In this document: piece by piece, positions 26,474-35,011 of the stretch | Layout: each line of letters begins with the position of its first letter | Numbering within the stretch: position 1 is the stretch's first letter | Assembly: GCA_007745835.1 (NCBI GenBank) | Contig: CP036424.1 | Span: forward strand, 3,955,968-4,019,967 | DNA: 64,000 nucleotides | Direction: 5' to 3' | From: Planctomycetes bacterium MalM25 | Lineage (GTDB): Bacteria; Planctomycetota; Planctomycetia; Pirellulales; Lacipirellulaceae | Notes under the pieces: generated by a model | Databases searched by the model: none | What the model was told of the DNA's origin: nothing | Seen by the model: the letters and a program-made list of their open reading frames with translations, nothing else | Made by a program: the position numbers and the translations under genes

Positions 26474-27037
26474 TCACACCCTGACTCCAAGATCTTCGAC
26501 CGTGAACAACGAGGTCAGCTCGTAGCCCGCCTCCTTGAAGGCCTCGCGGCCCCCCTCTTGGCGGTCAACGATGGCGAGGACGCGTTCCACTTTGAGGCCT
26601 TCGGCCTCGCACAGCTTGATCGCCTTGAGGCTCGACGCGCCGGTCGTAACGACGTCTTCGACGATGACGAGTGACTCACCCTCTTTGTACGGGCCCTCGA
26701 CCTGCTTGCCCTTGCCGTGCTCTTTCGGCTCCTTGCGGACCATCACGCCGCGGAGCGAATAGCCCTTCGAACCGGCGATGGTGAGCACCGCGGCGGTGAT
26801 CGGGTCGGCGCCGATCGCCATGCCGCCCACGAGCTTGGGCCCCTGCCCCATTTTCAGCCGCATCTCGCCGATGAGGTCGATCATACCCTCGCCGATGAGC
26901 TTGGCGCCGCGGGCGTCGAGCGTGACCTTGCGGCAGTCGAGGTAGTAGCTCGCCTTCTTGCCCGAGGCGAGCGTGAAGTCACCGAACTCGAGGGCCGTGT
27001 TCTGGATCAGCTTGGCGAGGGCGTCGCGGTCGTACAT
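26474..27037 (-). CDS. pyrE: Orotate phosphoribosyltransferase
   Basis: A 187-residue enzyme converting orotate and PRPP to OMP in pyrimidine synthesis. The PRPP-binding motif SLVIVEDVVTTGASS is complete. The N-terminal LASGKKASYYLDCRKVTL and VGGMAIGADP are typical of PyrE, as is the length. The ATG at 27037 overlaps the stop codon of the upstream small lipoprotein gene in TGATG, indicating translational coupling; a longer frame starting upstream is therefore rejected. Confidence 0.95.
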   Translation of the reverse strand: MYDRDALAKLIQNTALEFGDFTLASGKKASYYLDCRKVTLDARGAKLIGEGMIDLIGEMRLKMGQGPKLVGGMAIGADPITAAVLTIAGSKGYSLRGVMVRKEPKEHGKGKQVEGPYKEGESLVIVEDVVTTGASSLKAIKLCEAEGLKVERVLAIVDRQEGGREAFKEAGYELTSLFTVEDLGVRV

Positions 27038-27267
27038 CAGGGATTGGGGGCTACGGGGAGGCTTAGGGGGACCTGCTGACCGGCCGCAACGGCCTGCTCG
27101 CCGTCGTGGGCTCGCCATCGATCTTCGTAACCCTCGAAGCGGGCGCGTCGATCGATATCGGTCGGGTCGTTGTACAGGTTACCCCTGAGGACGCCCCGAA
27201 ATAAGGAGTCGCTCGAACCGCAGCCGCAGCTAACGATCGCTAACCCGATAAGCAGGCAACGAGTCAC
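27037..27267 (-). CDS. Small lipoprotein coupled to pyrE
   Basis: A 76-residue product from a GTG start. The N-terminus (MTRCLLIGLAIVSCGCGSSD) has a short positive region, a hydrophobic stretch and the lipobox IVSC, so it should be lipidated at Cys14. The mature part is about 60 hydrophilic residues with no recognised domain. The stop overlaps the pyrE ATG (TGATG), and the LysM protein gene ends 24 bases upstream, so all three may be one transcript. The start codon is less certain than the frame because no strong ribosome site is visible. Confidence 0.7.
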   Translation of the reverse strand: MTRCLLIGLAIVSCGCGSSDSLFRGVLRGNLYNDPTDIDRRARFEGYEDRWRAHDGEQAVAAGQQVPLSLPVAPNP

Positions 27268-27291
27268 CGTATACGCTTTGATGCTTGCACC

Positions 27292-28533
27292 TCACCGCCG
27301 GATCGTCACCGCCGAACCGACCGAGAGGATGTCGTAAAGGTCCGACAAGTCGCGCGAGGCGACCGTCAGCCGGCCGGTGGTTCCGGGCGAGGGGGTCGGC
27401 GTGGCGCTCAGCTCGACCTGCTGGCCCGTCGGGCTCTGCAGCACGACCTTGGGTGTCACCGGCGAGGCGGACAGCGCGTCCGGTTCGAGCCGCTTCTGGC
27501 CGACCATCCAAGCCCCTTCGCCAGGCGTCGCGCCCTCGACGCGGATCGGGAACTTGCCGGCGTACACGCCGTCGAGCATGAGGGCGAGTTCGCCCCGCTG
27601 CAGATCGACGTCCGCGGCGAACGGCCCGCGGAGGACCTTGATGACCTGGCCCGGCTCGACGCCATCGACCTTCGCAACGCCGTTGATCTTCGCGAGCAGC
27701 TGCCAAGGGACTTGGTACTGTTCGCCAATCGTCGCCAGCGTCTCGCCGGCTTCAACCCTGTGCGGCGGGGCGAGGAAGTGTTGGGTTGAGTAGACGAGCG
27801 TGCCGGCGAGCTGGGCGAGCAGGGACTCGAGCTGCGTGCGCTGCGTCGGCGTGAGGTTCGGTTCGGTGCGCCACTTCGATAGCATGCGATGGGCTTGCGG
27901 CAGTTCGTTGCGCTGGAGCGCCGTTTGGGCCGCCTGCCACGCCGCGTCGAAGCCGGGGGCGGACGCGGTGGGCGGGGCGATCGGCGTCGCGGCGGGCGTC
28001 TCGCTGTAGCGACTGGTCGCGGAGCCCAGCGAAGGGACGCTGCCCGACACGCCATTGGGGGGCAGCTCGGTCGACGCCGCCGGGGCGCCGTAATTGGCTT
28101 GGGGGATCACGTCGGGCAGCGGCAGCTTCTCTTGGGTCGCCGTCGGGAACGACGGCGCGCCGACCGGCTCGTTCGCGAGCGTTGTCCCCGCGGGCTGGCC
28201 CTGGATCGGTGTCGGCTCCACGGCGGGCGGCGCGCTAGGGGGCTCGGCCGCCGAGGGCAGCTCGGGCAAGGCGGGCATGGCGGTCGGAGCGGGCTCGCTG
28301 GGGCTCTCCGCCCAACTCGGGGCGGACCGTGCGGTGGGGCTCGTCGCGGCTTCGGCGGCCTGAGAGTCCCCCCCCTGCCAAGCGGGGGGCTCGGCCATCT
28401 CGATCGCCGAGTCGCCCGACTCGGACCAATCATCCTCTAAGGCGACGGACGGGCCTTTCTGGATTTGCTGAGCGAGATAGACGCCCAGGACGGCCAACAC
28501 GGCGATCGTGGCGAGGGGACGGATCGTGCTCAT
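27292..28533 (-). CDS. LysM protein with degenerate L,D-transpeptidase-like domain
   Basis: A 413-residue protein with one N-terminal membrane anchor (about 6-22, LATIAVLAVLGVYLAQQ). A Pro/Ala-rich disordered stretch runs to about residue 195 and an alpha-helical segment to 245. A LysM domain follows at 258-301 (HRVEAGETLATIGEQYQVPW, then GVEPGQVIKVL). The last 110 residues follow the YkuD (L,D-transpeptidase) pattern, ending SRDLSDLYDILSVGSAVTI, but the catalytic SHGC(I/V)R segment is replaced by PSPGTTGRLTVAS with no Cys or His. It probably binds peptidoglycan without cross-linking it. The Ykud assignment is inferred from the strand and C-terminal pattern. Confidence 0.75.
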   Translation of the reverse strand: MSTIRPLATIAVLAVLGVYLAQQIQKGPSVALEDDWSESGDSAIEMAEPPAWQGGDSQAAEAATSPTARSAPSWAESPSEPAPTAMPALPELPSAAEPPSAPPAVEPTPIQGQPAGTTLANEPVGAPSFPTATQEKLPLPDVIPQANYGAPAASTELPPNGVSGSVPSLGSATSRYSETPAATPIAPPTASAPGFDAAWQAAQTALQRNELPQAHRMLSKWRTEPNLTPTQRTQLESLLAQLAGTLVYSTQHFLAPPHRVEAGETLATIGEQYQVPWQLLAKINGVAKVDGVEPGQVIKVLRGPFAADVDLQRGELALMLDGVYAGKFPIRVEGATPGEGAWMVGQKRLEPDALSASPVTPKVVLQSPTGQQVELSATPTPSPGTTGRLTVASRDLSDLYDILSVGSAVTIRR

Positions 28534-28698
28534 CGGTTCGCTTCGCGTATCGGAGTAAAGGGGGCGAGTCGCCTCGCTCCAAGACGCGGGGCGGGCAACC
28601 AGAACCTAGACGCGACGGACCGTAGAGAATCCGTCCGAACGTCGCCAGCTCAGTCAGCGGGACTAGCCAGGCCACGCGGCGCGGCCTACCAAACAGGC

Positions 28699-29214
28699 AT
28701 GGCCGACACCGAACCGACCCCTCCCCAGCGCCCCCGACGCCGCATGCTCTGGCTCATTCTCTTGCTGCCGGTTGTCGCCGTGCTGATGGTGCTAGCAACG
28801 CAGGTCGACGACTGGTCACGCGACCTCACCACCAACCGGGCCCACACGGCGCCGGGCGCGAAACAAGAGCCTTGGCAGACCCACGGCGCCACGCTCGAAG
28901 CGATCGCCGAGGCGGCTGCCGAGCTGGCGCGTCGGGACGCCAAGTGGCGACTCGCTGACGAGAAGCCGTTGCCCGACGACTCGCCACTGCCTCCGCTGCT
29001 GAACGGCCCACCCTCCGCGACGCATCACTTTGTGCGCACGACCGGCTTGATGCGTTACCAAGACGACATCTGGCTGCTCGTCACCGACCAAGGCGACGGC
29101 ACGCTACGCTTCGACGCCGAGAGCCGCAGCCGGGTCGGCAAGGGCGACCTCGGACAGAACCCTCGCAACCTCGCGGAGCTGGAGCGATTGCTCCTTCAGA
29201 CACTGGATCAATAG
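28699..29214 (+). CDS. DUF1499 family membrane-anchored protein
   Basis: A 171-residue product from ATG 28699 (MADTEPTPPQRPRRR); the frame is open further upstream, but that part overlaps the leader of the divergent LysM gene and codes for low-complexity sequence. One membrane helix (LWLILLLPVVAVLMVLA, about 19-36) is followed by a DUF1499-like domain: THGATLEAIAEAAAELARRD, HFVRTTGLMRYQDDIWLLV and the family-typical ESRSRVGKGDLGQNPRNL. The function of DUF1499 is unknown. Confidence 0.8.
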   Translation: MADTEPTPPQRPRRRMLWLILLLPVVAVLMVLATQVDDWSRDLTTNRAHTAPGAKQEPWQTHGATLEAIAEAAAELARRDAKWRLADEKPLPDDSPLPPLLNGPPSATHHFVRTTGLMRYQDDIWLLVTDQGDGTLRFDAESRSRVGKGDLGQNPRNLAELERLLLQTLDQ

Positions 29215-29310
29215 GCGGAAGGACCACTGCGTGCGGCGGCCGCTCCTGAGGGTCACTCCTGCGGTTGTGTCAAGTCGCATTGTGCGACTTTCTTCGCCGG
29301 GATTGTTTCT

Positions 29311-29341
29311 CTCTTTGTCCTCTTCAAAGCGAAGGTATAAT
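29311..29341 (+). promoter_or_regulatory. Candidate sigma-70-type promoter for the DUF2617 gene
   Basis: A perfect TATAAT at 29336-29341 is preceded by TTTGTC/TTGTCC with a 15-16 base spacer. It lies in the gap between the DUF1499 and DUF2617 genes, about 130 bases before the preferred start. The spacer is short, so it is only a candidate. Confidence 0.45.
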
Positions 29342-29473
29342 CGGGGTGTTGGCCAAGGACGACCGTACCGAACCTTCGGACCGAGTCTTCCGCCACGAGC
29401 TTCTGTGCCCGAGGCGTCGCGTTCCCCTCACCGCGAGGACGCGACGCTTCGCCCGTTTAACGAGGTCCAACGC

Positions 29474-30151
29474 GTGCTGTCAGTCCGTCCCAAAATCGCC
29501 GAGCTCGTCCTCCAGCTCTACGGGCGTTCGCTGCACCCAGAACTGTTCGAGGTCTACGGCGAGAAGCGGGTGCGGCGTGGCCGGGTCGCTCCACGTCCGA
29601 ACGGGGGGCCGAACGGGGGCTCGAGCGGGGGCTCGAATGCGGGCGAAGCGGCCGGCGCAATCGACCCGGCGGCCGACGGCTACGAAGCGACCGTGCAGAT
29701 CACCAGCGCCGGGCATGTCGTCACCTGGCGGCACGGCGGGCTGACGCTGACGGAGGTCTGCGCCTCGTCGCACCAGCCGCTGCCCGAGAAACGCCGACTG
29801 ATGTCGCACCGCGTCGAAGGAGAGCACGCCGATCGCGTCGCCTGCCGTGGCGGGGTCACCTACGAGGTGTCGTTCGCCCTCGAGACGATCACGCCCGAGC
29901 GGTTTCAGGCGTACCAGCAAGAGTTCGACTTGATGAGCCTGCAGGGGGGCGCCACCCCCAGCAGCGACGACGGGTCGAGCGGCCTGCTCCATCGCTTCCA
30001 AGCGAGCGGTCGTGTCGGCAAGTCGCTCGGCGCCGTGAGCTATGTCGACGTGCAATCGCGTGACCGCTCGCTCCGCGTGCGGGCGTTGCACACGTTCCCG
30101 GACGATTGTGCGATCGTGAAGACCGAGAGCACGCTGCGTCTGCCCGAATGA
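29474..30151 (+). CDS. DUF2617 family protein
   Basis: About 225 residues from a GTG at 29474, just before the conserved SVRPKIAELVLQLYGRSLHP block of DUF2617. A Gly/Asn-rich loop (PNGGPNGGSSGGSNAG) interrupts the N-terminal third, then the family core returns (VQITSAGHVVTWRHGGLTLTE). Soluble, with no catalytic motif evident; the function of the family is unknown. Longer in-frame starts exist, including a GTG about 23 codons upstream, but they would lie in the leader after the candidate promoter. Confidence 0.72.
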   Translation: MLSVRPKIAELVLQLYGRSLHPELFEVYGEKRVRRGRVAPRPNGGPNGGSSGGSNAGEAAGAIDPAADGYEATVQITSAGHVVTWRHGGLTLTEVCASSHQPLPEKRRLMSHRVEGEHADRVACRGGVTYEVSFALETITPERFQAYQQEFDLMSLQGGATPSSDDGSSGLLHRFQASGRVGKSLGAVSYVDVQSRDRSLRVRALHTFPDDCAIVKTESTLRLPE

Positions 30152-30244
30152 ATAGGGTCTGCCCGAATGAATGGGCCCGCCCGGATGAGTCGGCGCCCAA
30201 CCGGCCAACCGATCCAAGCTCGGCGGTTGATTGCTTCGCGGAGT

Positions 30245-31060
30245 CTATTGTAGTTCCGCTAGAAACTCGCGCAACGCCGCGTTGACCGCGTCGGGTTTCT
30301 CGACCGGCGCCATGTGGCCGGCCCCTTCGATTTCGACGAAGCGGGCGCCCGGGATCGCGTCGGCGACGCCGCGCATCTCCGAGGGGGGGCTGATCGCGTC
30401 GTACTCGCCGACGACGACGAGCGTCGGCTTGGCGATCCCGCTGAGCAGGGGCGTCGAATCGGGTCGCGCGGCCATCGCCCGCTGCGAGGCGGCGATCGTC
30501 TCCGGCCGGGTGGCGGCGATGTCGCGGACGGTCTCGTTGACAATCTTCTCGGGGGTCCCGGGCGCGAAGAGTTTCGGCCGCATCAGCTCGGCGACCCGCG
30601 CCGCGCCCCACTCGCCGACCTTGCCGGCCATCTTGAGCCGCGTCGCGCGGGCTTCCTCCGTATCCGCGGCGGCCTTCGTGTCCATCAGCACGAGTGCGTC
30701 GAAACGATCTGCGTGGCTCCGCAGCATCTCCAGGGCGAGGTAGCCCCCCATTGAGAAGCCCACCAAGACCACCGGGCCTTCGGACTGAAGGTGGTCGATC
30801 AGCGCGGCGAGGTCGTCGGCGTAGCGGGCGAGCGTGGGCTCCTCGTTGGCCTTCGGCCAGAAGCCGAGACACGACTCCCCGTACCCCCGTAGATCCGGCG
30901 CCACGAGGCGGCAAATCTTGGAGAGTCCATCGACTTGCCCGTACCACATGTTGTGCGACAACGGGAAGCCGTGGACCAGCAAGAGCGTCGGCGCCCCGTC
31001 GGTCGTGACTTCGGTGTCCAGATAGACTTGCGATGCGTTGTCGACTAGCAGATCCCTCAT
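30245..31060 (-). CDS. Alpha/beta hydrolase
   Basis: A 271-residue alpha/beta-hydrolase. The oxyanion region is HGFPLSHNMW, the nucleophile elbow is GFSMGG, the acid is in GEYDAIS and the catalytic His is in GAGHMAPVE, so the triad is complete. Relatives include carboxylesterases, lactonases and 3-oxoadipate enol-lactonases; the substrate cannot be told. The ATG overlaps the stop of the upstream TPR protein (ATGA), so they are translationally coupled. The open frame continues far upstream of the ATG in the shadow of that gene and is not used. Confidence 0.9.
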   Translation of the reverse strand: MRDLLVDNASQVYLDTEVTTDGAPTLLLVHGFPLSHNMWYGQVDGLSKICRLVAPDLRGYGESCLGFWPKANEEPTLARYADDLAALIDHLQSEGPVVLVGFSMGGYLALEMLRSHADRFDALVLMDTKAAADTEEARATRLKMAGKVGEWGAARVAELMRPKLFAPGTPEKIVNETVRDIAATRPETIAASQRAMAARPDSTPLLSGIAKPTLVVVGEYDAISPPSEMRGVADAIPGARFVEIEGAGHMAPVEKPDAVNAALREFLAELQ

Positions 31061-32937
31061 CGATCCCCCTCCGATTCGGCTAGGGCCGCCTCGAACTCGT
31101 CGAGCTGCCTCCGCATCACTTCGATCCACGGGCGCTGCTCCACCGCGCGGCGCTGCACGGCGATCGCCTCGTCGAGGCGGCCGGCCGAGAAGAGGCAGCG
31201 ACCGAGCGTGTCGAGCAGGCTCGGTCTGTCGGGGTTCACGTCGAGCGAACGCCGCGAGTAGCGGACCGCCTTGTCGTAGTCGCCCGTCGTGTTGCTGACG
31301 AGCCACGCCCACTGGTTGTAGAGGTTCGCGCGCCAATCCGGGTCTCTTTCGGGGTCGTCCGAGTCTTCCCACTCCCAGATCCTCTGCTCGAAGATCCGCT
31401 GCATCTCGACAAGCACCTCGTCGGTCTTCTTGGCGAAGTCCTCGGTCGGATTCCGCACGCGGTGCATCGCGATCGCGATGTCGGCGTTGGTCGAATCGGA
31501 GCGGATCGCCTGGAGCAGCTCCGCCTGCTCGGTCGCGTCGTCGCCCGCGTCGTGGGCGGCCAGCGCCCGGCAGAGGCGCGCCTGCGACTTCAGCGACCCT
31601 CGGCGGGGCAGGCCACCGTACAACTCGTACTTGACCTGAGGCAGGTTGTCGTAGCGTTCGCGGGCGGCGGGGGTCGTGTCGCAGACGGCGACCAGCGGCG
31701 CGAGGGCGGCGGCGGCCTCCGCGTAGCGGGCGGCGTCGTAGTGGAGGTCGGCCAGCCGCCACGCGACCAGCGCGTCGAGGCCGTCGATCGGCTTGTCCGG
31801 CGAGAACACGCCCGCGGCGGCCTCGTACTCGGCGCGGGCCCAGTCGCTCAGGCCGCGGCGCCGCAGCTCGCCGGCGATGACCACCGTGGGGCCGTACAAC
31901 GCCTCGGCCGTGGCGCGCTTGCCCGCGCTGAGCGGGGCCTCGGCGGCCAGCGCTTTCGCGAAGAGGCGTTCCGCCTCCTCGGCACTGCCGAAACGCAACG
32001 CCAGCTCGGCTCGGCGGTAGAGACCGCGTTTGTCGCGGAGGCTGTCGGCGTGGTCCGTCTCGAGCCGACGTGCCGTCTCGGGAGCCGGGGCGTCGCAAGC
32101 CCACTCCAGAGCGCGAGAGAGCCGACGCCCCGCGTCCTGTTCGTCGAGTTCGAGCAACTCGGCGACCACCTCGGCAGACTCGCCCGCGTCGTCCCGCCGC
32201 AGGGCGACCCGCAACCAACGCCAGAGGACTTGTTCGCGGATCCAAGGGGTCGCCCCTTCCTCGTGCCGGTTGGCAGCCCGCTTCAGCCGCAAGGCTTGCT
32301 TGCGCCACGCCATCATCGGGTAGCGCCGCCCCGCTTCGCTCACGGCGAGGTTGAGCCAATCGGAGGCCCAGCGTTTGCCCGGCCCGTACCGCTCGTTCAG
32401 CTCATCGACCGCCGCGTCGAGCGACGCGAAGTCTTCTGGCGGGATCTCGTACTCCGTGGTTTCGATCAACGCGGCCGCCGCCGAGCGGGCGACCCGGTCC
32501 GAGGCGTCGAAGCGGGCGATCCGCACCAGCGGCGCCACGCCCCGCTGGAGCGGCAGCTTCGCGAGGCCGACCACGCACTCCAGCCGCCCGTCGAGGTAAC
32601 CCTCGCCGTACCCGGCCAGCAGCTCGCGGGCGGAGGGCGAGTCGCCCGGCCACGCCCACGACTCGATCATCCCGCCCAGGAGCTGGCGGCTCGCCTCGGC
32701 GATTTCGGGGTCGTCGTGCTGCTGCGCGGCGCGGAGCGCGTCGAACGCCTTCAGACCGAACGACCTAAGACGCCGCCGGGCGTCGCGCCGCTCGGCGTAG
32801 ACCGGGTGGCCGAGGCCTTCGACGAGTCCCTGGATGGACGCCGCCGGGTCCGCCGCCGAATCCGCCGCCCACGACGGGGCCGTCGCCCAGCAAGTCGCTC
32901 CGATCAGCACCAGGATGGCGAGGCGTGGCGGGCGCAT
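31057..32937 (-). CDS. Secreted HEAT/TPR-repeat protein
   Basis: A 626-residue protein from ATG 32937, which has AGGAG six bases upstream and opens a signal peptide (MRPPRLAILVLIGATCWATAPSWA). An ATG 15 codons earlier overlaps the response-regulator stop in TGATG and is an alternative. Residues about 30-200 look like HEAT-type helices (VYAERRDARRRLRSFG, VAPLVRIARFDASDRVARSAA). The rest is TPR-like, clearest at the C-terminus (DYDKAVRYSRRSLDVNPDRP, GRLDEAIAVQRRAVEQRP). Probably a periplasmic scaffold; no enzyme motif is seen. It is in an operon between the response regulator and the hydrolase. Confidence 0.8.
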   Translation of the reverse strand: MRPPRLAILVLIGATCWATAPSWAADSAADPAASIQGLVEGLGHPVYAERRDARRRLRSFGLKAFDALRAAQQHDDPEIAEASRQLLGGMIESWAWPGDSPSARELLAGYGEGYLDGRLECVVGLAKLPLQRGVAPLVRIARFDASDRVARSAAAALIETTEYEIPPEDFASLDAAVDELNERYGPGKRWASDWLNLAVSEAGRRYPMMAWRKQALRLKRAANRHEEGATPWIREQVLWRWLRVALRRDDAGESAEVVAELLELDEQDAGRRLSRALEWACDAPAPETARRLETDHADSLRDKRGLYRRAELALRFGSAEEAERLFAKALAAEAPLSAGKRATAEALYGPTVVIAGELRRRGLSDWARAEYEAAAGVFSPDKPIDGLDALVAWRLADLHYDAARYAEAAAALAPLVAVCDTTPAARERYDNLPQVKYELYGGLPRRGSLKSQARLCRALAAHDAGDDATEQAELLQAIRSDSTNADIAIAMHRVRNPTEDFAKKTDEVLVEMQRIFEQRIWEWEDSDDPERDPDWRANLYNQWAWLVSNTTGDYDKAVRYSRRSLDVNPDRPSLLDTLGRCLFSAGRLDEAIAVQRRAVEQRPWIEVMRRQLDEFEAALAESEGDR

Positions 32938-32981
32938 GGGGGCTCCTGCGGAGGGGGTGCTGAGGCGGGCGACCCGGGTCA

Positions 32982-33416
32982 TCAGCCGCTGCGGCGTTCC
33001 ATCTCTTCGATGTACTGCCGCAGCCGCTCGACCTCATCGGTCACGCTGAACAGCTTCAGCATATTCTCCACACGCTTAACGAGCTCGATCTTGTTGACCG
33101 GCTTGGAGAGGAAATCGTCGGCCCCCGCCTCGACCGCCCGCTCGATGTCGCCCAATTCGTTGAGCGCGGTGACCATCAGGATCATCACGCTCTTGGTCGC
33201 GTCGTCGCCCTTGAGCTGCTGGCAGACCTCGAAGCCGCTCATCTTGGGCATCATCACATCGAGCAGCACGACGTGCGGCTTGAACTCGGCGACCTTGTCG
33301 AGCGTGTCCTGCCCGTCCACGGCGATCGCCACCTCGATGTCGAGCCCCGCGAGGTAAGCCTCCAGGAGTTCGACGTTCGGCTCGTTGTCGTCGGCGATCA
33401 GGACGCGGTGGGACAT
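32982..33416 (-). CDS. Single-domain response regulator
   Basis: A 144-residue stand-alone receiver domain. The acidic pair is in LIADDNEPN, the phospho-acceptor Asp in VVLLDVMMPKMSG, and the conserved Thr/Ala and Lys in MVTALNE and FLSKPVNKIEL. A short C-terminal coiled coil (DEVERLRQYIEEMERR) could mediate dimerisation. There is no output domain and no kinase gene nearby, so it acts by protein contact or as a phospho-relay element. First gene of the operon with the TPR protein and hydrolase. Confidence 0.92.
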   Translation of the reverse strand: MSHRVLIADDNEPNVELLEAYLAGLDIEVAIAVDGQDTLDKVAEFKPHVVLLDVMMPKMSGFEVCQQLKGDDATKSVMILMVTALNELGDIERAVEAGADDFLSKPVNKIELVKRVENMLKLFSVTDEVERLRQYIEEMERRSG

Positions 33417-33514
33417 TGGGAGATGCTAGATGGCAGAGGATAGATGGTAGGGGATCGAGTGCATGCGAGCCGAGCTGTCCTCAGCTCGAAGCCCCGCCAA
33501 GCGACGCGGCGGCG

Positions 33515-34786
33515 CTAGCCCACCACGCCTTCGAGTTCCGCGTTCAGCTCAGCGGCGGGGACGGGGAAGCCGGCGCACAGCTCGCGGACCTGCTCGCGGA
33601 TCGTGGCGTGCTTGGCCGAGTCGTCGGCCGCCTTGAGGCCTTCGAGCATCCAACCACCGATGGTCCGCATCTCTTCTTCGCCCATGCCGCGGGTCGTGAG
33701 GGCGGGCGTGCCGACGCGGATGCCGGAGGGGTCCATCGGCTTCCGCTCGTCGAACGGGATCATGTTCATGTTGACCGTGACGCCGCAGGCGTGCAGGGCA
33801 TCCTCGGCCGTCTTGCCGCCGATGCCCAGCGGGGTGACGTCGACCAGCATCAGGTGGTTCTCGGTGCCGCCCGACACGAGGTTGAGCCCACCGGCGACGA
33901 GCGTCTCCGCCAGGGCGACCGCGTTCCGTTTCACCTGCTGGATGTACTCCTTGAAGGAGGGTTGCAGTGCCTCGCCGAAGCAGATCGCCTTGCCCGCGAC
34001 GACGTGCATGAGCGGCCCCCCCTGCACGCCGGGGAAGACCCGGCTGTTGAGCACCTTCGCGTACTGCTTCTTCGCGAGCACCAAACCGGCGCGCGGGCCG
34101 CGGAGCGTCTTGTGCGTGGTGGTGGTGACCACGTCGGCGACCGCGACCGGGTCGTCGTGCTCCTTGGCGGCGACCAGGCCGGCGTAGTGCGCCATGTCGA
34201 CCCACAGCTTGGCGCCCACCTCGTCGGCGATCTCGCGGAACTTCGCGTGCGGGATCTCACGCGAGTAAGCGCTCGCGCCGGCGATGATCAGCTTCGGCTT
34301 GTGCTCGCGCGCCTGGCGGGCGACCTGGTCGAAGTCGATCCGGCAGTCCTCTTTTCGCACGCCGTACGAGGTCACGTTGTACAGCATGCCCGACATGTTG
34401 AGCTTCATGCCGTGCGTCAGGTGGCCCCCGTGCGCCAGATCGAGGCCCAGGATCGTGTCGCCCGGCTCGACGAGCGCCAAGTAGACCGCGGCGTTCGCCT
34501 GCGAGCCGCTGTGCGGCTGAACGTTGGCGAACTCGGCGCCGAACAACTCCTTCGCCCGGTCGCGGGCCAGGTCCTCGACCACGTCGACGTGCTCGCACCC
34601 GCCGTAGTAACGCCGGCCGGGGTAGCCCTCGGCGTACTTGTTGGTGAGGACGCTACCGACCGCCTGCTGCACGGCGGCGGAGGTGTAGTTCTCGCTGGCG
34701 ATCATCTCCAGACCGTCCGCCTGGCGGGTCATCTCGTCGGAGATGGCGGCCCACACGGCCGGGTCGTTCTGCTCGATGAAGTTCAT
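33515..34786 (-). CDS. glyA: Serine hydroxymethyltransferase
   Basis: A 423-residue PLP enzyme that interconverts serine and glycine with tetrahydrofolate. The PLP lysine is K226 in [14 protein letters not shown]. Other family blocks are intact: [50 protein letters not shown] and the C-terminal [15 protein letters not shown]. Length and start are standard. It is flanked by the 27-bp inverted repeat on the 5' side. Confidence 0.97.
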   Translation of the reverse strand: MNFIEQNDPAVWAAISDEMTRQADGLEMIASENYTSAAVQQAVGSVLTNKYAEGYPGRRYYGGCEHVDVVEDLARDRAKELFGAEFANVQPHSGSQANAAVYLALVEPGDTILGLDLAHGGHLTHGMKLNMSGMLYNVTSYGVRKEDCRIDFDQVARQAREHKPKLIIAGASAYSREIPHAKFREIADEVGAKLWVDMAHYAGLVAAKEHDDPVAVADVVTTTTHKTLRGPRAGLVLAKKQYAKVLNSRVFPGVQGGPLMHVVAGKAICFGEALQPSFKEYIQQVKRNAVALAETLVAGGLNLVSGGTENHLMLVDVTPLGIGGKTAEDALHACGVTVNMNMIPFDERKPMDPSGIRVGTPALTTRGMGEEEMRTIGGWMLEGLKAADDSAKHATIREQVRELCAGFPVPAAELNAELEGVVG

Positions 34787-34931
34787 GCGGGGGGGCTCTT
34801 CTGCGTGATGGGTCGCGGGGCGGGGGGATGGCGTGCTAACCGCAATCGGTCGGCCGACAGCACCGCCCCGCGGGGTGGCTCGATCTGGTTGATTGTCCGA
34901 GGCGCCCCCCGGATCGTCAATCGACGGAAGC

Positions 34932-35011
34932 CTGAGCCGCAGGCGCTAGCCTCGGGCGAACTCAAGGGGAATCCCGACCCGCTCCGCCCGAGGCTAGCGC
35001 CTGCGGCTCAG
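34932..35011. repeat. Perfect 27-bp inverted repeat carrying a stop codon
   Basis: The arms 34932-34958 (CTGAGCCGCAGGCGCTAGCC...) and 34985-35011 are perfect complements around a 26-base loop. The TGA stop of the HEXXH-protein gene (35008-35010) lies inside the right arm. A related but degenerate element, with GAGCCGCGACCGCTAGC, lies downstream of infA. Confidence 0.9.

Noticed and set aside
31061-32359. N-terminal extension of the hydrolase frame
   Set aside because: It overlaps the TPR-protein gene out of frame; the hydrolase ATG overlaps that gene's stop.
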